Notes: generated by a model from the sequence alone, not told the origin. Shown: positions 18,034-30,297, counted from the stretch's first letter. The stretch: DNA of 64,000 nt from Marinobacterium lacunae (GCF_000705555.1 NZ_JMQN01000057.1:62001-126000), one strand, 5' to 3'. Translations and numbers: made by a program.

Positions 18034-19413
18034 TTGAAGCCGGGGATTCAAAACGTAGCAGCTGCGCTCATGTGCGGGCTCTTACTGGCAGGTTGTCAAA
18101 CAGCAACCACCAAAAATCAGCCCGCGAGTATGGCGGAGCAACGCAGAGACAATCCGGGCACCGTTCGGTTTGAACAATGGCGTCAGACACACCGCAAAAA
18201 CCAACCGAACACCCTCGTAAAAAGCCAGCACCCGAGCGACTTATGGTCGCTCACTCGTGACAACCTCCAACTCGAACCGCATATCGATCAAGCCAGCGTC
18301 GACACCCAGCTGGAGTGGTACCTGAAGCACAATCGCTATATGGAGACGGCATCAGAGCACGCTGCCAATTACTACTATTTTGTTCTCAATCAGGTTCTCG
18401 AGCGTGACCTGCCTGCCGAAATTGCGCTTTTGCCCTTCATTGAGAGCGGATACAACCCCCTGGCACTGTCACCAAGCCACGCCGCCGGGGCCTGGCAATT
18501 CATTCCGGGCACTGCGTCGATTTTCGGACTCAAAAACACCTGGTGGTACGACGGCCGACGCGACATTATCCAATCCACCGAAGCCGCTCTGGATTACCTC
18601 CAGTATCTCAATGAGCGGTTCGAGGGCGACTGGCTCCTATCACTGGCCGCCTATAACTGTGGCGAAGGCTGTGTGGCACGCGCAGTTAAACGCAACGCAG
18701 ACGCCGGAAAGCCGACGGATTACTGGAACCTGTCGCTGCCCAGGGAAACCCGCCGCTACATCCCAAAATTGATTGCCGTTGCGCGACTAATCAAAGAGGC
18801 TGACCAACTGGGCGTTAAGCTCCCTCCTTTAGCCAACAAGCCCTACTTCGCTATTGTCGATATCGACGGCCAGATCGAGCTGGCGAAAGCAGCGAGTCTT
18901 GCCGAAGTCGATATCGAAGAGATCAAGCGCCTGAATCCCGGCTTTGGCCGCTGGGCTACAGATCCGGAAGGCCCTCACCGCCTTCTAGTGCCGATAGCCA
19001 ACGCCGACAGATTCAGAGATAGGCTGAAGCAATTGCCGGCATCTGAACGCGTACGCTGGGCCCGCTACAAGATCCGCGCCGGCGATACTCTTTCGCAGAT
19101 CGCCGACAGGTTCGACACCAGCGTATCGGTCATACGTAAAAGCAACAACCTGAACTCGAACCGTATTCGTGCCGGCAACACGCTACTGATCCCCTCCCCA
19201 GCCAATACCGGCACGGTGGTGGCAACCGCCGACAAGACTCTAGGCCACAGAAAGGTTCACCGCGTCAGCACTGGCGACAACCTTTGGAATATTGCGCGAC
19301 GCTATGGCGTCAGCACCGAGCAACTGGCAGACTGGAACAGCATCAGCGATGTCCGAAGCCTCAGGCCCGGACAAGACCTGATTCTATATCCTGACAGTCG
19401 TGACCCGGGTTAA
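18034..19413 (+). CDS. mltD: membrane-bound lytic murein transglycosylase D
   Basis: MltD cleaves glycan strands with formation of 1,6-anhydro ends. The 459-residue product has a lipoprotein signal (LLLAGC, cysteine at about residue 21). A family 1 SLT domain carries the catalytic Glu in FIESGYNPLAL (about residue 136) and the AAGAWQFIPGTA and AAYNCGEG motifs. Two LysM peptidoglycan-binding repeats begin near residues 344 (YKIRAGDTLSQIADRF) and 408 (HRVSTGDNLWNIARRYG). The start is an unusual TTG, chosen because AGGGGG precedes it and it yields a complete signal peptide. Its stop overlaps the next start by one base (TAATG). Confidence 0.95.
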   Translation: MKPGIQNVAAALMCGLLLAGCQTATTKNQPASMAEQRRDNPGTVRFEQWRQTHRKNQPNTLVKSQHPSDLWSLTRDNLQLEPHIDQASVDTQLEWYLKHNRYMETASEHAANYYYFVLNQVLERDLPAEIALLPFIESGYNPLALSPSHAAGAWQFIPGTASIFGLKNTWWYDGRRDIIQSTEAALDYLQYLNERFEGDWLLSLAAYNCGEGCVARAVKRNADAGKPTDYWNLSLPRETRRYIPKLIAVARLIKEADQLGVKLPPLANKPYFAIVDIDGQIELAKAASLAEVDIEEIKRLNPGFGRWATDPEGPHRLLVPIANADRFRDRLKQLPASERVRWARYKIRAGDTLSQIADRFDTSVSVIRKSNNLNSNRIRAGNTLLIPSPANTGTVVATADKTLGHRKVHRVSTGDNLWNIARRYGVSTEQLADWNSISDVRSLRPGQDLILYPDSRDPG

Positions 19414-19667
19414 TGAAATTGGACGCTCTGAGTCTATTTATCATCGCCGTTTCGGTCGTATTGGCCGTGCTGTTCAAATGGTATCTGTTTCGTCGTATTC
19501 GCAACTGGATCGATCAGGACCTGATTCGCGGATTGGCCGGACAGAATACAGAATTGCACATGCACCTGGTTGAGGCAGATCTCTCACTGCGTGAGTCGGG
19601 CGTCAAGCGTTCCGAACGCCACCGCAGACTGGAGGCGCTTGCCCAGGCATTTGAACCCAAAGGCTAA
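19413..19667 (+). CDS. small single-pass membrane protein following mltD
   Basis: I do not recognise this 84-residue protein. It has one N-terminal membrane helix (LFIIAVSVVLAVLFKWYLF, residues 7-25), then basic residues RRIRNW, and a cytoplasmic-looking helical tail rich in Glu, Arg and Leu. Its ATG overlaps the mltD stop, so it is almost certainly translated with mltD and may assist or localise the transglycosylase. Codon use resembles its neighbours. Function unknown. Confidence 0.75.
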   Translation: MKLDALSLFIIAVSVVLAVLFKWYLFRRIRNWIDQDLIRGLAGQNTELHMHLVEADLSLRESGVKRSERHRRLEALAQAFEPKG

Positions 19668-19731
19668 TCGACTGTCTCACCTGATCAGTAAGAAGTTATC
19701 TGTAAGCGGCTGATATCACAGGGAGTATGCA

Positions 19732-21537
19732 GTGTCCCATCGCAAATCACGATCCATTATCCGCGCTCTGATCCTATCCTTGGCCATGACATTGCCAAGC
19801 GCATATGCGGCAAGCGAGATGCCAGCAGCCTCACACGGTATCGCCATGCACGGCGACCTCAAGTATCCACCAGACTTCACCCACTTCGACTACTCCAACC
19901 CCGAAGCCCCCAAAGGCGGTGATGTGCGCCTATCGGGCTTTGGCACTTTCGACAGCTTCAACCCGTTCATCATCAAGGGCACGGAAGCTAGCGGTATAGG
20001 AATGATATATGACAGCCTGACCGAAAAATCTCAGGATGAGCCGTTCTCAGAGTATGGCCGCCTTGCAAAGGCGATCTACCTTCCCGAGGACAGGAGCTGG
20101 ATCGAATTTGAGCTGCAGGATAACGCGAGATTCAGCGATGGTGAGCCGGTACAGGCCGACGATGTTATCTACACCTTCAAGCTACTGAGAGAACAGGGCG
20201 CCCCTTTCTACCGGGCGTACTATGCCGGAATCTCCGATATCAAGGCGTTAAGCCCTACCCGAGTACGCTTTGAATTTGGCGAGACCGACAACAAGGAACT
20301 GCCCCTGATTGTCGGAGAAGTACCGATACTGCCTAAACATTATTGGGAGAACCGGGACTTCACCAAACCGAGCCTCGACATCCCCATTGGATCCGGTCCG
20401 TATGTAGTCGAGAGCTTTGATGCCGGCCGTTCAGTTACCTACAAACGCAACCCGGACTACTGGGGCCAGGATCTTCCCGTTAATCACGGCCGCTTTAACT
20501 TCGACCGAATCACCTACGACTATTACCGCGACACCACCGTCGCGCTTGAAGCGTTCAAAGCCGGAGAATACGACTTCCGGCAGGAGTACACCTCCAAGGA
20601 CTGGGCTACCGGTTATACCGGCGCCCCGTTTGACGATGGGCGCATCATCAAGAAGAGCGTTCACAACGAAAACCCGGCAGGCATGCAAGCGTTCATCATG
20701 AACACGCGACGCCCAATGTTCAGTAATACCCGCGTCCGCGAAGCACTTGCCTATGCTTTTGACTTTGAATGGACCAATCAAAATCTGTTTTACAGCGCCT
20801 ACACGCGCAGCAACAGCTTCTTCTCGAATTCGGAAATGGCGGCCACCGCTCTACCAACGCCGGAAGAGCTCGAAATTCTGGAGCCGATACGTGATCAGGT
20901 TCCACCACAAGTTTTTACCGAAGTCTACAAAGCCCCCAGCACCAATGGTGATGGCCAAATTCGAGGCCAGTTACGCACCGCACTTCGACTGCTGAAAGAG
21001 GCAGGCTGGGAGCTGGATAATGGGGTTTTGAAGAATAAGCAGGGCGATACTTTCGACTTCGAAATCCTGCTTGTACAAAAAGGCTTCGAACGTGTTGTGG
21101 CGCCGATGATTCGAAATTTGGAACGCATGGGCATCACGGCTCGCATTCGTATTGTCGATGTCTCCCAATACATCAACCGGTTGCGCCAGTTCGACTTCGA
21201 CATGATCGTCAGCGGGTTCGGGCAATCCAACTCCCCCGGCAACGAGCAGCGCGAATACTGGCACTCCAGCACGGCTGATCAGGTCGGCAGCCGCAACTAT
21301 ATTGGTATCAAGAATCCGGCGATCGACTATCTGGTTGAGCAGATCATCCAGGCACCGGATCGGGAACAACTCGTACTGCGCTGTCGCGCGCTTGATCGCG
21401 TTCTTCAGTGGAACCATTATGTGATACCGCAATACCATTTGAGCGCTTATCGCATCGCCTACTGGGACAAGTTCGCTATGCCTGAGCGCTCACCGCTCTA
21501 CGATCTCGGATTTGACACCTGGTGGATCAAGCCCTGA
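19732..21537 (+). CDS. yejA: extracellular solute-binding protein YejA
   Basis: This is the periplasmic receptor of a peptide ABC importer of the YejABEF type, known for uptake of microcin C and oligopeptides. The 601-residue SBP family 5 protein begins with a signal peptide ending near AYA (residue 26). Early [18 protein letters not shown] is typical of YejA, and the family 5 core [19 protein letters not shown] follows. The GTG start at 19732 has AGGGAG 6 bases upstream. The stop overlaps yejB by one base. It is the first gene of a four-gene operon. Confidence 0.93.
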   Translation: MSHRKSRSIIRALILSLAMTLPSAYAASEMPAASHGIAMHGDLKYPPDFTHFDYSNPEAPKGGDVRLSGFGTFDSFNPFIIKGTEASGIGMIYDSLTEKSQDEPFSEYGRLAKAIYLPEDRSWIEFELQDNARFSDGEPVQADDVIYTFKLLREQGAPFYRAYYAGISDIKALSPTRVRFEFGETDNKELPLIVGEVPILPKHYWENRDFTKPSLDIPIGSGPYVVESFDAGRSVTYKRNPDYWGQDLPVNHGRFNFDRITYDYYRDTTVALEAFKAGEYDFRQEYTSKDWATGYTGAPFDDGRIIKKSVHNENPAGMQAFIMNTRRPMFSNTRVREALAYAFDFEWTNQNLFYSAYTRSNSFFSNSEMAATALPTPEELEILEPIRDQVPPQVFTEVYKAPSTNGDGQIRGQLRTALRLLKEAGWELDNGVLKNKQGDTFDFEILLVQKGFERVVAPMIRNLERMGITARIRIVDVSQYINRLRQFDFDMIVSGFGQSNSPGNEQREYWHSSTADQVGSRNYIGIKNPAIDYLVEQIIQAPDREQLVLRCRALDRVLQWNHYVIPQYHLSAYRIAYWDKFAMPERSPLYDLGFDTWWIKP

Positions 21538-22637
21538 TGGCAGCCTATATCTTTAGACGCTTACTGCTCATGATCCCGACCCTGTTCGGCATCCTGCTTC
21601 TTAACTTTCTTATTGTGCAGTTTGCCCCAGGCGGGCCCGTCGAGCAGACAATCGCCCACCTTCAAGGGCTCGGCGTCGATGCCAGCAACCGCATCGGTTC
21701 AGGCGTTCAATCTGATGTCGCAGCCGCTCCTGGCAATAACAGCGGCACTGGCAGCGGATACAGAGGTGCACAGGGGCTCGATCCCACTCTCGTCGCACAG
21801 ATAGAAGAGATGTACGGATTCGACAAGCCGGCCCATGAACGCTTTTTCAAGATGCTGGGCGATTATCTAAGCTTTGATTTCGGCCGAAGCTTCTATAGCG
21901 ACAAAAGCGTGGTTGAACTGATTATCGAGAAGATGCCGGTTTCAATCTCGATTGGCCTCTGGACAACACTGCTGACGTATCTGATTTCAGTGCCGCTGGG
22001 CATACGCAAAGCTGTGCGCGATGGATCGTCCTTCGATGTCTGGACAAGCAGCGTCGTTATTCTGGGCTATGCCATTCCCAACTTCCTGTTTGCGATTCTG
22101 TTGATCGTCGTTTTCGCCGGAGGGACCTATCTTGAGTGGTTCCCGCTGCGAGGCTTGACCTCACCGGGATTCGACGAAATGACCCTTGGTGAGCAGATTC
22201 GCGACTATTTCTGGCATATCACCCTACCGGTGCTGGCATCGGTGGTCGGCAGCTTTGCAACCCTCACGATGCTGACCAAGAATGCCTTTCTCGACGAGAT
22301 ACACAAACAATATGTACTGACCGCCCGAGCAAAAGGGCTCACTGAGTCAGGGGTCCTCTACGGTCATGTCTTTCGTAATGCGATGCTGCTGATCATCGCC
22401 GGAATGCCGGCCGCACTGATCGGAATATTTTTCACCGGCTCCATGTTAATAGAGGTTATTTTCTCGTTGGACGGGCTTGGCCTGCTGGGCTATGAAGCCG
22501 TTATCAACCGAGACTATCCCGTTATCTTTGGCACGCTTTACATTTTCACGCTTATCGGCCTGATCATGAAACTTGTCTCCGACCTCACCTACACCTTCGT
22601 CGATCCCCGCATCGATTTCGAAAGCCGGGAGGTGTAA
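21537..22637 (+). CDS. yejB: peptide ABC transporter permease YejB
   Basis: The 366-residue inner-membrane permease opens with [20 protein letters not shown] and an extended periplasmic loop (about 50-95) that is typical of YejB and longer than in DppB. The EAA-like loop appears as [22 protein letters not shown]. The start at 21537 is the ATG of TGATG, sharing one base with the yejA stop; an in-frame start five codons upstream lies inside yejA. It pairs with YejE to form the channel. Confidence 0.95.
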   Translation: MAAYIFRRLLLMIPTLFGILLLNFLIVQFAPGGPVEQTIAHLQGLGVDASNRIGSGVQSDVAAAPGNNSGTGSGYRGAQGLDPTLVAQIEEMYGFDKPAHERFFKMLGDYLSFDFGRSFYSDKSVVELIIEKMPVSISIGLWTTLLTYLISVPLGIRKAVRDGSSFDVWTSSVVILGYAIPNFLFAILLIVVFAGGTYLEWFPLRGLTSPGFDEMTLGEQIRDYFWHITLPVLASVVGSFATLTMLTKNAFLDEIHKQYVLTARAKGLTESGVLYGHVFRNAMLLIIAGMPAALIGIFFTGSMLIEVIFSLDGLGLLGYEAVINRDYPVIFGTLYIFTLIGLIMKLVSDLTYTFVDPRIDFESREV

Positions 22638-22640
22638 GCG

Positions 22641-23662
22641 GTGAAACTGACGCCCATCCAACAAAGACGTGTGCGCGCCTTTACGAAAAACCGAAGAGGG
22701 TATTGGTCTCTTTGGATCTTTCTTGCATTGTTTTTAACCAGCCTCGCCGCGGAACTCATCGCAAATGACAAACCGCTTTTGGTCAAATTTAACCATGAGC
22801 TCTATACCCCCTTGCTGTTCGATTACTCGGAGCTCTCATTCGGAGGCGAATTTGACACACCGGCGGACTACAAAGACCCCTATATACAAACGTTGATAAC
22901 AGACGCCGGTGGATGGATGCTCTGGCCACCCATCCGGTTCAGCTATGACACCATTAATTACGATCTGCCGGTACCGGCACCCTCCCCGCCCTCCTCGACG
23001 AACTGGCTTGGTACCGACGATCAGGGGCGGGACGTTCTTGCCCGCGTTATCTATGGCTTTCGTATATCGGTGGTGTTTGCCTTGGTTCTGACGCTGATAA
23101 GCTCGGCGATCGGTGTCGTTGCCGGTGCAACACAAGGCTATTACGGCGGGAAATTCGATCTCCTGTTTCAACGCTTTATTGAGATCTGGTCGGGACTGCC
23201 AGTTCTGTTTCTGCTGATCATTCTGGCAAGCTTGGTCGAGCCGAACTTCTGGTGGCTACTCGGCATTATGCTGCTGTTTTCCTGGATGAATTTGGTCGAT
23301 GTGGTACGGGCAGAGTTCCTGCGCGGCCGCAATCTGGAGTATGTGCGCGCCGCACAGGCACTGGGCCTTAGCAATCACCTGATCATGTATCGGCATGTGC
23401 TGCCCAACGCCATGGTCGCCACGCTGACGTTCATGCCGTTTATTTTCAACGGCGCGATTGTAACGCTCACCGCTTTGGACTTTCTCGGGTACGGCCTGCC
23501 TCCGGGTTCGCCCTCCCTTGGTGAGCTCGTTGCTCAGGGCAAAGAGAACCTGCAGGCTCCCTGGCTTGGCATCACCGCGTTTGTCTCGTTATCTCTAATG
23601 CTGACGTTGCTGATTTTTATTGGCGAAGCGGTACGCGACGCTTTTGACCCAAGGAAGACCCT

Positions 23663-23666
<4 letters not shown>
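22641..23666 (+). CDS. yejE: peptide ABC transporter permease YejE
   Basis: This is the second permease, 341 residues, starting at a GTG 3 bases after yejB. One N-terminal helix (WSLWIFLALFLTSLAAELI) is followed by a periplasmic segment with the YejE motif NWLGTDDQGRDVLARVIYGF, then five helices with the ATPase-contact loop YVRAAQALGLSNHLIMYRHV. Its stop overlaps the yejF ATG by four bases. Confidence 0.95.
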
Positions 23667-25262
<1,596 letters not shown>

Positions 25263-25264
<2 letters not shown>

Positions 25265-25292
25265 AAAAGCCGGCTAGATAGCCGGCTTTTTT
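25263..25292. terminator. bidirectional terminator between yejF and ppiD
   Basis: A perfect 14-bp stem (AAAAAAGCCGGCTA / TAGCCGGCTTTTTT) with a two-base GA centre forms a strong intrinsic terminator that works in both directions. Confidence 0.92.
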
Positions 25293-25311
25293 CTGAACAC
25301 AGCACCCGATA

Positions 25312-27186
25312 CTAGTTGATCTCGACTTCCGCGCTCTTGCGCAGTGCGTCAGAATGCATCTGGTAGATCTGCTGCCCACGCTGATTGGCGATCACGGTAG
25401 AAAGAGACTTCTGCTCATCCTCACTCAGTTCATCCGAACCATCTGTCACCGCATTGAGTGCCACAATCGCACGCGCCCCGTTCATCGCAACGCTGTCGTA
25501 GCGAGCAACGCCCTCTGCCGGGCGCGGCATCGAGAACGCCGTACGCACAACAGCGCTCGGCAGTGCCTGAGCACCACGTTCAACACCAGTGACAATTTCC
25601 CAGGAAGCTGTGGCATCGATATCAGCAAGTGAGCGTCCCTCACGCAGGGCAGCCAACCAGCTGTCCGCTTTCTCATTCAGTGCTTTCGCGGCCTTTTCAC
25701 CGCGCAGCTGTGCCTCAAGACGATCGCGCACCTCATCAAGGGCCAACTGATGCGGCTCTTTGTGGTCTCTCACATGAAGCACCAGAGTACGACCGGAATC
25801 CAGTTCGATCGGATCGCTGTTCAAACGCTCATTCAACACCTGATCGCTGAATGCGGCATCAATCGCCTTCTGCGAGGTACTGACTAGATCAGAACCGCCT
25901 GCACGTGAGAAGAAGTCGGTGGAGCGAATCTTCAGACCCAACTCCTCTGAAGCAGCCTGCAGATCATTGGATGAGAACGCCAGGTCCGAGAGTCGCTCAA
26001 GCGCTGCGACATAATCCTGCTCGGCGTTCGCCTGAGCCACCTGCTCGCGCAAATCAGCTTCAGCTTCAGCCAGTGTCGGCACTTCGGTTTCCTTCACGTC
26101 TTCAAGCTTGATCAGGTGATACCCGAACTCAGTACGGACCGGCTCTGAGACCTCTCCCTTTTTAAGCGCAAACAGAGCATCTTCGAAAGGCTCGACAAAT
26201 ACACCGCGGCCGTTAAATCCGAGCTCGCCCCCTTCCTGGGCCGAACCAAGATCCGCCGATTCGCGCTTCGCAACCTCAGCAAAGTCGGCTCCTGACTCTA
26301 TCTCATCGCGCAACTCACGGGCGCGCCTCAAGGCCGCATCCGCATCACGATCACTGTTGATATCGATCAGAATGTGACGCGCAGAACGCTCCTCTTCCGA
26401 CTTGAAACCGGCAACCATCTGGTCGTATGCGGCCTTGATATCAGCCTCGGTCACCTGCTCAGGCTTGGCCAGTGCTGCGCGATCCAGAAGGACATAGTCG
26501 ACCGCCACCTGTTCCTGGGTGACCATAGAGGCCGCCTGAGCGTCGTATTCGGCCTGTATTTCGTCTTCGGTCACATTAACGGCTTCCGGGTCGGCCTTGA
26601 GCGTAACGTACGCCAGATCGCGTGTCTGGCGGTCCAGAGCGATCAAGCGTTTGAGTTCTTCTGTGGTCGCAAACTCAGACAGCACATAACCTGCTTGAGC
26701 CTGCTGAATAAGTTTTTCCTTGCGAATCAGATCGCGGTACATCAGCGGAGTGAACCCGGCGCTGCGCAATACCGCCTCATACTGATCGCGGTCGAACTTA
26801 CCGTCGACCTGGAACTGGGGTGTGGACACGATTATCTGATCGACCATCTGGTCAGACAGGTGGAAACCCATATCCTTTGCAGACTGCAAAAGAACCTTCC
26901 GCGAGATCAGGCTTTCGATAACCATCTGCCTAAGCATGTTTTCATCGATCGCCGACGGGTCTGCGTTTTCGCCCATCTGGGCCAACAGCTGACGGCGCTG
27001 AAGCTCCATCCCCTGAAACAGTTCCTGCTTGGTAATGTCTTCGCCGTTAACCTCAGCTGGCGCGGGCTCTTTGTTGGTCAGGCTGACCAGTGACTCAACG
27101 CCCCAAAGCGCGAACGTCAGCACGATCAGGCCCACAATCCCTTTAGCGATTATGCCCTGAGAGTTTTCCCTGATGGTTTGAAGCAT
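25312..27186 (-). CDS. ppiD: periplasmic chaperone / peptidyl-prolyl isomerase PpiD
   Basis: PpiD is an inner-membrane-anchored chaperone near the Sec translocon that helps fold exported proteins. The 624-residue product has an N-terminal helix (GIIAKGIVGLIVLTFALWGV), a SurA-like chaperone region, a parvulin domain at about 268-365 (ARHILIDI, GELGFNGRG, FGYHLIKLEDV) and a C-terminal chaperone region. The ATG at 27186 gives MLQTIRENSQG, the usual start; a TTG three codons upstream is less likely. It lies after hupB and tRNA-Asp, as in Pseudomonas, but the fabI gene I recall on the far side there is absent. Confidence 0.95.
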   Translation of the reverse strand: MLQTIRENSQGIIAKGIVGLIVLTFALWGVESLVSLTNKEPAPAEVNGEDITKQELFQGMELQRRQLLAQMGENADPSAIDENMLRQMVIESLISRKVLLQSAKDMGFHLSDQMVDQIIVSTPQFQVDGKFDRDQYEAVLRSAGFTPLMYRDLIRKEKLIQQAQAGYVLSEFATTEELKRLIALDRQTRDLAYVTLKADPEAVNVTEDEIQAEYDAQAASMVTQEQVAVDYVLLDRAALAKPEQVTEADIKAAYDQMVAGFKSEEERSARHILIDINSDRDADAALRRARELRDEIESGADFAEVAKRESADLGSAQEGGELGFNGRGVFVEPFEDALFALKKGEVSEPVRTEFGYHLIKLEDVKETEVPTLAEAEADLREQVAQANAEQDYVAALERLSDLAFSSNDLQAASEELGLKIRSTDFFSRAGGSDLVSTSQKAIDAAFSDQVLNERLNSDPIELDSGRTLVLHVRDHKEPHQLALDEVRDRLEAQLRGEKAAKALNEKADSWLAALREGRSLADIDATASWEIVTGVERGAQALPSAVVRTAFSMPRPAEGVARYDSVAMNGARAIVALNAVTDGSDELSEDEQKSLSTVIANQRGQQIYQMHSDALRKSAEVEIN

Positions 27187-27252
27187 TGTCTGCAATAACC
27201 CTGTTTTGGTTTGATGCTCTGAATTGATCTAAAAATCCGGAACAGGTTCAAC

Positions 27253-27284
27253 AAAAAAGCGCATTCAGGTTGAATGCGCTTTTC
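27253..27284 (-). terminator. intrinsic terminator after tRNA-Asp
   Basis: On the minus strand, AGCGCATTCA and TGAATGCGCT form a 10-bp stem with a three-base loop followed by six U residues, 7 bases after the tRNA. It separates hupB-tRNA-Asp from ppiD. Confidence 0.88.
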
Positions 27285-27290
27285 TCGATC

Positions 27291-27367
27291 TGGCGGAACG
27301 GACGGGACTCGAACCCGCGACCCCCTGCGTGACAGGCAGGTATTCTAACCAGCTGAACTACCGCTCC
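27291..27367 (-). tRNA. tRNA-Asp (anticodon GTC)
   Basis: The minus strand gives a full 77-base cloverleaf beginning GGAGCGGTAGTTCAG, anticodon arm CCTGCCTGTCACGCAGG with GTC at the apex, T arm GCGGGTTCGAGTCCCGT, and an encoded CCA end. The gene starts only 29 bases after the hupB stop. Confidence 0.97.
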
Positions 27368-27396
27368 CGAACCTGATCAGCAAACGGAGCGATCTG

Positions 27397-27672
27397 TTAC
27401 TTGTTAACAGCGTCCTTCAGAGCCTTGCCAGGCTTGAATGTCGGCAGAGTGGCTGCCGCGATTTCGATCGGGTTACCGGTCTGCGGGTTACGGCCGGTAC
27501 GGGCAGCACGTTCCTTCACTGAAAAGGTACCGAAACCTACCAGCGCAACCGATTCACCTTTCTGCAGAGCACCTGTAACAGCTTCCAGAGCGGCATCCAG
27601 TGCACGACCAGCTGCTGCCTTCGGAATATCGGCCGAATCGGCAATTGCGTCGATCAGTTCAGACTTGTTCAC
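27397..27672 (-). CDS. hupB: DNA-binding protein HU-beta
   Basis: HU is the small histone-like protein that bends and compacts DNA. The 91-residue product starts [16 protein letters not shown] and contains the DNA-clamp arm [22 protein letters not shown] with the conserved Pro in RNPQTG. AGGGG lies 5-6 bases before the ATG, and a strong sigma-70 promoter is about 75 bases upstream. It follows lon, the common gammaproteobacterial order, and is probably transcribed together with the downstream tRNA-Asp. Confidence 0.97.
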   Translation of the reverse strand: MNKSELIDAIADSADIPKAAAGRALDAALEAVTGALQKGESVALVGFGTFSVKERAARTGRNPQTGNPIEIAAATLPTFKPGKALKDAVNK

Positions 27673-27745
27673 ATTGTTCCCCTTTTAATGTATCGAGTCG
27701 TTATTTTGTATAACTGAAATTCTTACCCAGCGTGTAGTCAGGCAC

Positions 27746-27775
27746 TTTATACCAACTGCCCAAAACGGGTGTCAA
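27746..27775 (-). promoter_or_regulatory. sigma-70 promoter of hupB
   Basis: On the minus strand a perfect TTGACA (27775-27770) is followed after 18 bases by TATAAA (27751-27746), about 75 bases upstream of hupB. This is the closest match to the consensus in the window and fits an abundant protein. Confidence 0.85.
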
Positions 27776-27808
27776 CTGGCCGCAGCCCTTTTATTCCGCG
27801 GCCTGTGG

Positions 27809-30232
27809 CTAATGAGTGCTCAATTGACCAGACTCACTCTTCCCGTTCGACGCCTCCCCCGCAACCACTTTATCCTCCTCCTCGGTCAAGGGTTTCGGTT
27901 GGTAGGAGAGCGCTATATCAAGCACCTCGTCGATCCATTTTACCGGCTTAATGTCGAGATCGGCTTTGATATTGTCCGGAATCTCCTTAAGATCGCGTTG
28001 ATTCTCGTCAGGGATTATCACGGTTTTTATGCCGCCCCTGTGCGCCGCTAACAACTTCTCCTTGAGCCCGCCAATTGGCAACACCTGCCCGCGAAGAGTG
28101 ATCTCACCGGTCATCGCAACTTCTGAACGTACCGGGATCTGAGTCAGTGCAGAAACCAGCGCAGTGCACATTCCTATACCCGCACTCGGACCATCTTTGG
28201 GTGTAGCACCTTCCGGCACATGGATGTGCAGATCATGCTTTTCATGAAAGTCGGAACGAATACCCAAGGTACGTGCACGGCTTCTGACGACCGTCATGGC
28301 CGCCTGAATCGACTCCTTCATCACATCGCCCAGGGAGCCCGTATGGGTCAAACGTCCCTTACCAGGCACCACAGCGGCTTCGATAGTGAGTATATCGCCG
28401 CCAACCTGTGTCCACGCCAATCCTGTGACGTGGCCGACAAGATCCTGCTCTTCCGCCATGCCGAACTTGAACTTGTGAACACCGCAATAGTGCTCAAGAT
28501 CCTCGCCCGTCACGCGCGGAGCCTTGGCTTTACCGCCCAGCGTGATCTCCTTGATCACCTTGCGGCAGACCTTGGCAATTTCTCGTTCAAGGCCACGCAC
28601 GCCCGCCTCGCGGGTGTAGTAGCGAATAATATCGATAACGGCTGAGTCGTCGATATCAAGCTCGTTTGCCTTCAGGCCGTTTTGCTTCAATTGCTTCGGT
28701 ATCAAGTACTTACGCGCAATATTGAGTTTTTCATCTTCGGTGTAGCCCGGAATCCGGATGATCTCCATACGGTCGAGCAACGGCCCCGGAATATTCATCG
28801 AGTTCGATGTACAGACAAACAGCACATCGGACAGATCGTAATCCACCTCAAGATAATGGTCGTTGAACGTGCTGTTCTGTTCAGGATCCAGCACTTCAAG
28901 CAGTGCCGAAGCCGGATCACCGCGATGATCCATGCCCATCTTGTCGATCTCATCAAGCAGGAACAGCGGATTCTTGACGCCGATCTTGGACATCTTCTGA
29001 ATCAGTTTGCCCGGCATCGAGCCGATATAGGTCCGACGATGGCCGCGAATCTCAGCCTCATCACGCACCCCGCCGAGCGCCATCCGAACGTATTTGCGGT
29101 TGGTTGCGCGTGCGATCGAGCGGCCAAGAGAGGTTTTACCCACCCCTGGAGGGCCAACAAGACAGAGAATAGGGCCACGCAGCTTCTTGACTCGCTTCTG
29201 GACTGCCAAGTATTCGAGGATACGCTGTTTGACCTCTTCGAGACCGTAGTGATCTTCGTTGAGAATCTTCTCGGCCCGCTTCATATCCATGCGAACCTTG
29301 GTCTTCTTGGTCCAGGGAATCTGCAGCATCCAGTCGATATACCCACGAACCACGGTAGCTTCCGCGCTCATCGGAGACATCATTTTCAGCTTGTTGAATT
29401 CCGCCAGGGACTTGTCCAGCGCCTCTTTCGGCATGCCGGCAGCTTCGATCTTGCGCTGCAGCTCATCAAGATCACTGCCGCCGGACTCATCCATGTCACC
29501 GAGTTCTTTCTGAATCGCCTTCATCTGCTCGTTCAGGTAGTACTCGCGCTGGCTCTTCTCCATCTGCTTTTTAACACGGCCACGGATCCGCTTTTCGACC
29601 TCAACCAGATCGATCTCGGCCTCCATCAGTGACATGAGGTGCTCAAGGCGCTGGCGAGCACTCAGCATCTCCAAAAGGTTCTGCTTTTCGTCGAGTTTGA
29701 GCGCCATGTGCGCCGCCACAGTGTCGGCTAAACGGCTGACATCATCGATGTTCTGCAACGATGCGAGCACTTCCGACGGGATCTTCTTGTTGACCTGAAT
29801 GTATCGCTCAAACTGATCAAGCGCTGTGCGCTTATACACATCAGTTTCGGACTCACCGATATTGTCGATGTGGAGCACTTCAACGATGGCCGAATAGTGA
29901 TCTTCACGATCAGCCATCTCGATAACACGTGCACGCTCTTCACCCTCGACAAGCACTTTCACTGTGCCATCCGGCAACTTAAGCATCTGCAGCACGGTGG
30001 CTACGGTACCGGTCTTGAACAGATCGTCAAACGAGGGCTCATCATCTGAGGCACTGCGCTGGGCGATCAGCAGAATCTGCTTGTCGCTTTCCATCGCAAG
30101 CTCAAGTGCTTGAATAGACTTTTCCCTACCGACAAAGAGCGGGATGACCATGTTCGGGTAGACGACCACATCGCGAAGTGGAAGTACTGGAAGCTCTACG
30201 GTCACCGCTTCGTTTGCTTCATGTTGATCCAT
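27809..30232 (-). CDS. lon: ATP-dependent protease Lon
   Basis: Lon degrades misfolded and selected regulatory proteins in the cytoplasm. The 807-residue protein has the N-terminal substrate domain (LPVLPLRDVVVYPNMVIPLF), a coiled-coil region, an AAA+ module with Walker A GPPGVGKT near residue 360 and Walker B LFLLDEIDKMG, and a C-terminal protease domain with the catalytic Ser in PKDGPSAGIGM (about 681). I start at ATG 30232 (MDQHEANEAV), preceded by GAGG; an in-frame start eight codons upstream is less typical. A heat-shock-like promoter lies about 65-95 bases upstream. clpP-clpX, usual upstream neighbours, are absent here. Confidence 0.97.
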   Translation of the reverse strand: MDQHEANEAVTVELPVLPLRDVVVYPNMVIPLFVGREKSIQALELAMESDKQILLIAQRSASDDEPSFDDLFKTGTVATVLQMLKLPDGTVKVLVEGEERARVIEMADREDHYSAIVEVLHIDNIGESETDVYKRTALDQFERYIQVNKKIPSEVLASLQNIDDVSRLADTVAAHMALKLDEKQNLLEMLSARQRLEHLMSLMEAEIDLVEVEKRIRGRVKKQMEKSQREYYLNEQMKAIQKELGDMDESGGSDLDELQRKIEAAGMPKEALDKSLAEFNKLKMMSPMSAEATVVRGYIDWMLQIPWTKKTKVRMDMKRAEKILNEDHYGLEEVKQRILEYLAVQKRVKKLRGPILCLVGPPGVGKTSLGRSIARATNRKYVRMALGGVRDEAEIRGHRRTYIGSMPGKLIQKMSKIGVKNPLFLLDEIDKMGMDHRGDPASALLEVLDPEQNSTFNDHYLEVDYDLSDVLFVCTSNSMNIPGPLLDRMEIIRIPGYTEDEKLNIARKYLIPKQLKQNGLKANELDIDDSAVIDIIRYYTREAGVRGLEREIAKVCRKVIKEITLGGKAKAPRVTGEDLEHYCGVHKFKFGMAEEQDLVGHVTGLAWTQVGGDILTIEAAVVPGKGRLTHTGSLGDVMKESIQAAMTVVRSRARTLGIRSDFHEKHDLHIHVPEGATPKDGPSAGIGMCTALVSALTQIPVRSEVAMTGEITLRGQVLPIGGLKEKLLAAHRGGIKTVIIPDENQRDLKEIPDNIKADLDIKPVKWIDEVLDIALSYQPKPLTEEEDKVVAGEASNGKSESGQLSTH

Positions 30233-30297
30233 GATGAGTGCCTCTTTGCAGCGCACCAGCCTTGGGGCGGATGCATAAAAATCTGGATTTGATCCTT

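Noticed and set aside
28682-29632. 316-codon open frame antisense to lon
   Set aside because: Shadow of a highly conserved gene; no domain recognised.
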